NCBI GenBank assembly: GCA_002067405.1
Contig: MVRP01000044.1
Span: 1-26,616, forward strand
Reading direction: 5' to 3'
Origin: Syntrophorhabdaceae bacterium PtaU1.Bin034
GTDB taxonomy: Bacteria; Desulfobacterota_G; Syntrophorhabdia; Syntrophorhabdales; WCHB1-27
DNA length: 26,616 bases
Both the position numbers and the translations under genes were made by a program. The notes below the pieces were generated by a model that was not told where the DNA came from, did not search any database, and was given only the letters and a program-made list of their open reading frames with translations. Of this stretch, positions 23,868 through 26,616 are shown one piece after another. Each line of letters starts with the position of its first letter. Position 1 is the stretch's first letter.

Positions 23868-23896
23868 ATTGTAATTTATGAATTACAGAAAGTCAA
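23868..23896 (-). promoter_or_regulatory. Promoter with palindromic operator of the toxin-antitoxin pair
   Basis: On the minus strand TTGACT (23896-23891) and TACAAT (23873-23868) are 17 bases apart, close to consensus. An 18-bp palindrome, TGTAATT-CATA-AATTACA, covers 23870-23887 between and over these elements. A further TGTAAT half-site occurs at 23860-23865. The predicted start point is only 2-3 bases before the toxin ATG (23859), so the mRNA would be leaderless. Binding by the ribbon-helix-helix antitoxin is inferred. Confidence 0.75.
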
Positions 23897-23968
23897 GCGA
23901 ACGGTCAACCTTATGGATCCCCATAAAGTGCCGTGGCTCTTGCGATCGGCATTCTCAATCCATCTGCA

Positions 23969-24964
23969 TCAAAACAAGAAGAGGGCAACCACATTTGCCG
24001 CATAGATCAGGAAGATGACGAAGGAGTCGAAGGAAAGCAGGAAGAGCTTTTTTTCGGCCCGATAGGTAAGCCCTATCACGGAGACGGCTGTCATGGCGAT
24101 GATAGAAACCAGGGAAAAGAGATGCCGGGGCGACACGAATGCGAAGAGCGGCCCTTGAACGAAAAAGAGGTCACTCACGGCAAGAATCAGAAAGTTGAAG
24201 ATATTGCTGCCGAAGATGTTGCCCACGGCGAGATCTATGGCCCCAGACCGGGTCGCCGAGATCGAGACGACCAACTCCGGCAATGTTGTCGAAAGTGCAA
24301 CAAACAGGGTGCCGACAATCGTCTGCCCGAGACCCGTCTGTTGGGCCACCTCTACTGCGGTGGAGGGCAAAAAGATTGAAGCCGCAACAGTGATCGCCGC
24401 ATAAAACGAAAAGTACAGCCAGGCTTTTCGGGAGGATATCGCTCCGTACCGTTCCTCTGCCTTAAGCACTTCAAACATCTGTGCCGCCCGTCGCTTCTCG
24501 TGAGCGTAGCCGAGCTTCATGGCCACGACGTAGACGGCTGCGACGAGCAGGCTGTAGGGGCTCACCCATAGCAGCGAACCCGATCTTTGACCGATCAGCA
24601 GGGCCACAATGACGGAACAGGCGAGGAGAATGCCCACAGTGGCGCTCAGTACGTGTCCCTGATACACCACCGATGAAAGCGGCTTGGGTCGCTGGAAAAG
24701 ATCGAGGACGGCGAGGAGCAGAAGGTTAAAAAGACAGGCGCCCGCCACATTGCCCATCACGATGTCTGGCGCCGCCGCGTAGGTGACGGAGCTTATCCCT
24801 GTGGTCAGCTCAGGAAGAGAGGTCGTGGTGCCGATGAGTACCGAACCGACCCAGGTGCGGCCGAGCCCGGTCTTTTCGGCAATGACATCGCCATACCGCG
24901 CGATCCGCACACCAGCAAAGAAGATGACCCCGGCGAGCACCATGAACTGTAGATAGAGAAGCAT
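23969..24964 (-). CDS. CaCA-family sodium/calcium-type cation exchanger
   Basis: This 331-residue inner-membrane exchanger is made of two similar halves with about ten helices. The two alpha-repeats are GTTTSLPELTTGISSV (45-60) with GNVAGACLFN (71-80), and ALSTTLPELVVSISATRSG (223-241) with GNIFGSNIFNF (248-258). The paired Glu52 and Glu230 are the expected ion ligands. The central loop near residues 155-180 is hydrophilic. The ATG at 24964 has GAGAGG upstream. The long leader holds two copies of a structured motif and a terminator, so expression is probably controlled by an ion or metabolite. The transported ion is likely Ca2+ or Na+, not proven. Confidence 0.92.
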   Translation of the reverse strand: MLLYLQFMVLAGVIFFAGVRIARYGDVIAEKTGLGRTWVGSVLIGTTTSLPELTTGISSVTYAAAPDIVMGNVAGACLFNLLLLAVLDLFQRPKPLSSVVYQGHVLSATVGILLACSVIVALLIGQRSGSLLWVSPYSLLVAAVYVVAMKLGYAHEKRRAAQMFEVLKAEERYGAISSRKAWLYFSFYAAITVAASIFLPSTAVEVAQQTGLGQTIVGTLFVALSTTLPELVVSISATRSGAIDLAVGNIFGSNIFNFLILAVSDLFFVQGPLFAFVSPRHLFSLVSIIAMTAVSVIGLTYRAEKKLFLLSFDSFVIFLIYAANVVALFLF

Positions 24965-24980
24965 GGGTTAAACCTCTCAA

Positions 24981-25038
24981 TGGCGGCCCGACCATTTGCG
25001 TTTACCTTCAGGAACACGGTTGTCCTGAACCCGATTAC
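24981..25038 (-). promoter_or_regulatory. Structured leader motif, gene-proximal copy (candidate riboswitch aptamer)
   Basis: The minus strand reads AATCGGGTTCAGG, a loop, then CCTGAAGGTAAA, a spacer, then TGGTCGGGCCGCCA. The same pattern recurs upstream (25121-25175). The TTCAGG/CCTGAA stem differs between copies with compensating changes. The motif ends only 5 bases before the GAGAGG ribosome site of the exchanger gene, so it could control translation initiation. It resembles, from memory, the DUF1646 (Na+-I) riboswitch consensus; this is unverified. Confidence 0.6.
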
Positions 25039-25088
25039 CTATTCGTTTACTCTATGGTCGTTTATTCTCGTTGACACCTTGAAACCAT

Positions 25089-25126
25089 AAAAAACCGCCA
25101 CCCGAAACTTGACATTCAGGTGGCGG
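25089..25126 (-). terminator. Intrinsic terminator inside the exchanger leader
   Basis: On the minus strand CCGCCACC and GGTGGCGG form a perfect 8-bp stem around a 16-base loop, followed by six T residues. The 5' arm overlaps the conserved GCCGCCA end of the upstream motif copy. Ligand-bound aptamer and terminator would therefore compete, the classic layout of a transcriptional riboswitch. Confidence 0.85.
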
Positions 25127-25175
25127 CCCGGCCATCCATCTTAACCTCCAGGGAAGTACCCCTGGACCCGATTGC
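25121..25175 (-). promoter_or_regulatory. Structured leader motif, promoter-proximal copy (candidate riboswitch aptamer)
   Basis: The minus strand reads AATCGGGTCCAGG, a loop, then CCTGGAGGTTAA, a spacer, then TGGCCGGGCCGCCA. It shares the AATCGGGTyCAGG / CCTGrAGGTwAA / TGGyCGGGCCGCCA skeleton with the second copy. Stem bases covary (TCCAGG/CCTGGA here, TTCAGG/CCTGAA there). Its 3' end is part of the terminator stem just downstream. A cation or metabolite sensor is inferred from the exchanger gene it precedes. Confidence 0.65.
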
Positions 25176-25201
25176 ATATTTATCTGATTGATACTTGCAT
25201 T

Positions 25202-25230
25202 CTTTTAAACCTGCTCCCCAAGGAAGTCAA
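25202..25230 (-). promoter_or_regulatory. Probable promoter of the exchanger leader
   Basis: On the minus strand TTGACT (25230-25225) and TAAAAG (25207-25202) are 17 bases apart. The predicted start point lies about 20 bases before the first conserved leader motif, so both motifs would be in the transcript. The -10 hexamer is a moderate match. Confidence 0.5.
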
Positions 25231-25374
25231 GGGGTTTTCCGGGATTCGTAACCACTCGGCCCTTGCTCCTCCTTGAGGGGATCAGTGCTGTTTGATGGAA
25301 GTATCATACAGGTTCCAGAGGCATTCTTCGCCGTCTCTTGGCAACTGAGGCCGGAGAGTTTTCCGACTCGAACG

Positions 25375-25403
25375 AAAAAGCCGTGTAACGTGATTTTCCC
25401 GGC
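25375..25403 (-). terminator. Weak possible terminator after the DUF4239 gene
   Basis: On the minus strand GCCG and CGGC, separated by 16 bases, are followed by TTTTT, about 25 bases after the DUF4239 stop. The stem is only four pairs, so this is a weak call. The rest of 25231-25425 shows nothing I recognise. Confidence 0.3.
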
Positions 25404-25425
25404 AAGACCCATGCCTTCTGTACCC

Positions 25426-26214
25426 TTACTTTATTCTCTGCTGCAGATCGGTCATGGGCCGCGCACTGATCTTAATGATTCCGGGTTTGCCTCCTCCACT
25501 GCGATCGAGATCGGCAATCAGCAGGATGACGAGGGAAAAGGCAAGGGAAAACACAACAACAAGGAGCCAGTTCGCTTTGTCCGACATGCCGAAAAGATAC
25601 CCTATCCCAAACATGGAAAAGATTGTGAGGCTGAGGAGAACTATCCACATAGCAACTGGTATGCGATAAAAGAGGCCTATGGTCACGCGCTTGGTCTGAA
25701 AGTCAAACATTTCGTTAAGGGAATCTACGAAAAGCGCAGCAAGGGGAGGGTTCCTGAGTTCGAGTTCCGGGAGTGCCGTAACATGAGACCATATTTGCCC
25801 CTGCAAGGTCTCCGACCGCCTGATAGCTTCTTCGATACGTTCAGGGTTTCTCGTCAGTTCGACACGAATATCGACATACTGCCTCAGAAGTTCCCGGACT
25901 GCTGACCGATGGGGTTCCGGGACCAGACTCGCTCGCAAGTAGGCAGTTTCAATGGCGTTGACCTCGCCGAGCAGCAATGTCTTTCTGGTATCGAAGCGGG
26001 ATGCTGTCAAGCCGAAGGTGAATGCCAGGATGAAAGCGAGCAGGCCCAAAGAAGCGCCAACGCCGGTACTGACAGCTCCTTCAGTATCCTTGCCCCAGCG
26101 CTTTTTCCGGAAACGCCCATAGCAAACGCCACCACGGATGGAAAGCAGGACGAGCGCCACCGTCAACACAAAAGCCAACCAGATAGGAATCGATTCGAGC
26201 AATTTACCGCTCAT
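25426..26214 (-). CDS. DUF4239-type (bestrophin-like) membrane protein
   Basis: This 262-residue membrane protein has one helix near the N-terminus (about 10-27), a second in VGASLGLLAFILAFTFGLTA (about 52-71), and two more near 183-205 and 212-235. The middle is a long hydrophilic helical part with EVNAIETAYLRASLVPEPHR and RELLRQYVDIRVELTR, the EA-x-AL-like pattern typical of DUF4239. The family is distantly related to bestrophin-like channels but has no established function. The start ATG is at 26214. It lies alone between the 27-bp inverted-repeat element and the exchanger leader. Confidence 0.75.
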   Translation of the reverse strand: MSGKLLESIPIWLAFVLTVALVLLSIRGGVCYGRFRKKRWGKDTEGAVSTGVGASLGLLAFILAFTFGLTASRFDTRKTLLLGEVNAIETAYLRASLVPEPHRSAVRELLRQYVDIRVELTRNPERIEEAIRRSETLQGQIWSHVTALPELELRNPPLAALFVDSLNEMFDFQTKRVTIGLFYRIPVAMWIVLLSLTIFSMFGIGYLFGMSDKANWLLVVVFSLAFSLVILLIADLDRSGGGKPGIIKISARPMTDLQQRIK

Positions 26215-26228
26215 GCGGCTATTCCCCC

Positions 26229-26344
26229 TACTCCCCTCCCTCGCTCATTCCTTCGAAAACAGGAACGTGTCACGAAACATCCGTTCATTGGCTCGTTTAT
26301 CAGTATATGGACAGGCACGAAGGAATGAGCGAGGGAGGGGAGTA
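26229..26344. repeat. Long perfect inverted repeat, MITE- or REP-like element
   Basis: Arms of 27 bases (26229-26255 and 26318-26344) are perfectly complementary and enclose 62 bases. The left arm contains CATTCCTTCGAAAACAGGAA, which resembles the small REP palindromes common in proteobacteria. TATTCC occurs at both outer edges (26220-26225 and 26343-26348) and may be a target-site duplication, although the right copy overlaps the arm. No coding capacity is seen. There is no T-run, so a terminator is unlikely. Confidence 0.7.
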
Positions 26345-26447
26345 TTCCGACAATGTCCGCGGATATAGTCTTCCACTGCACGGCCCGTTTTCGAACCGGC
26401 GACCGGTTGCATTCCTCTGTACCGAATTAATCGATGTTTCCTAGTGC
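26345..26447. other. Intergenic stretch with a short hairpin
   Basis: This stretch lies between the inverted-repeat element and the arylsulfatase stop. A perfect AACCGG-CGA-CCGGTT hairpin sits at 26394-26408 without a T-run. It could be part of a weak terminator for the arylsulfatase gene; nothing else is seen. Confidence 0.3.
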
Positions 26448-26616
26448 TTAATCACCCCCGGCTTTGTTCATCTTGTCCAGCGCGTCGTCGATGGTGAAGC
26501 TTGCCGCTTTCTGGCGCGGTGGGAAGTCTTTGAAGGTCGCCGCGAACTTGCCGGCGATGAACTGGGCCGCGAAGATGATGTAGTCCCGGTACAGGAACCA
26601 GTCGTAGTACGTGTTC
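26448..26616 (-). CDS. Arylsulfatase, C-terminal end (partial at window edge)
   Basis: The 55 visible residues, including NTYYDWFLYRDYIIFAAQFI, FKDFPPRQKAASFTIDDALD and a final KMNKAGGD, match the C-terminus of long bacterial arylsulfatases. These end with a hydrophobic helix followed by FPPRQKPxSF. The catalytic part lies beyond the window, so the active-site Cys or Ser cannot be checked. The reading frame ends at TAA 26448-26450. The truncated DUF1254 gene at 22705 is a common neighbour type of this family. Confidence 0.65.
   Translation of the reverse strand, partial: NTYYDWFLYRDYIIFAAQFIAGKFAATFKDFPPRQKAASFTIDDALDKMNKAGGD

Noticed and set aside
23464..23874. 136-codon plus-strand frame opposite the toxin gene
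   Set aside because: It is antisense to the PIN-like toxin, which has acidic motifs, a promoter and an overlap with the antitoxin.
25273..25905. 210-codon plus-strand frame
   Set aside because: It runs antisense to the DUF4239-type gene, which has membrane helices and a sensible start; the plus frame has no domain.

Overview
The window looks like part of an anaerobic Desulfobacterota-type chromosome, possibly a syntroph of the Syntrophorhabdus or Syntrophobacter kind. This rests on a two-gene B12 acyl-CoA mutase, TRAP uptake, acyl-CoA ligase and dehydrogenase genes, and a FixABCX-type electron-transfer set in one run. The taxonomic guess is from gene content only; no marker gene is present.

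Positions 1-15704 hold one co-oriented (+) catabolic cluster. It encodes the small and large subunits of a coenzyme-B12 acyl-CoA mutase, a TRAP transporter (DctP and fused DctQM), an acyl-CoA ligase, an MmgE/PrpD-family protein, an MFS carrier, an XRE-cupin regulator, an acyl-CoA dehydrogenase, a MeaB-type G-protein chaperone, EtfB, EtfA, a FixC-type ETF:quinone oxidoreductase and a FixX ferredoxin. A strong hairpin terminator closes it at 15685-15704. Read together: import of an organic acid (probably a carboxylate or dicarboxylate), CoA activation, B12-dependent carbon-skeleton rearrangement, oxidation or reduction at the acyl-CoA level, and electron transfer through ETF to quinone and/or ferredoxin. 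Two enzymes carry active-site differences: the mutase keeps the carboxylate-binding Arg and Tyr but has changed pocket residues, and the dehydrogenase lacks the usual catalytic Glu. The substrate may therefore not be the textbook one.

Positions 15705-16800 are a scar. A truncated minus-strand cache-type gene fragment meets a truncated plus-strand lipoprotein-sorting-type fragment. A PadR regulator then precedes an unusual 685-residue protein that fuses a membrane domain, an SCP2 lipid-binding domain, an iron-sulfur flavoprotein domain and a second SCP2 domain.

Positions 19467-20062 are a second scar. They hold a short remnant of the DinB (Pol IV) N-terminus, a broken tRNA-Arg(CCG)-like sequence, and clustered 11-bp TACTACA-type repeats that resemble integrase arm sites. 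Next come a membrane-anchored NERD protein and a large HD-domain protein with palindromes in its upstream region.

Positions 22700-26616 are mostly minus strand: a truncated DUF1254 fragment, a toxin-antitoxin pair with the PIN-like toxin first and an apparently leaderless promoter over a perfect palindrome, a CaCA-type cation exchanger, a DUF4239-type membrane protein, a 27-bp perfect inverted-repeat element, and the C-terminus of an arylsulfatase running off the end. The exchanger leader contains two tandem copies of a conserved structured motif with a terminator between them. This is a likely tandem metal-ion riboswitch and the most interesting regulatory feature here.
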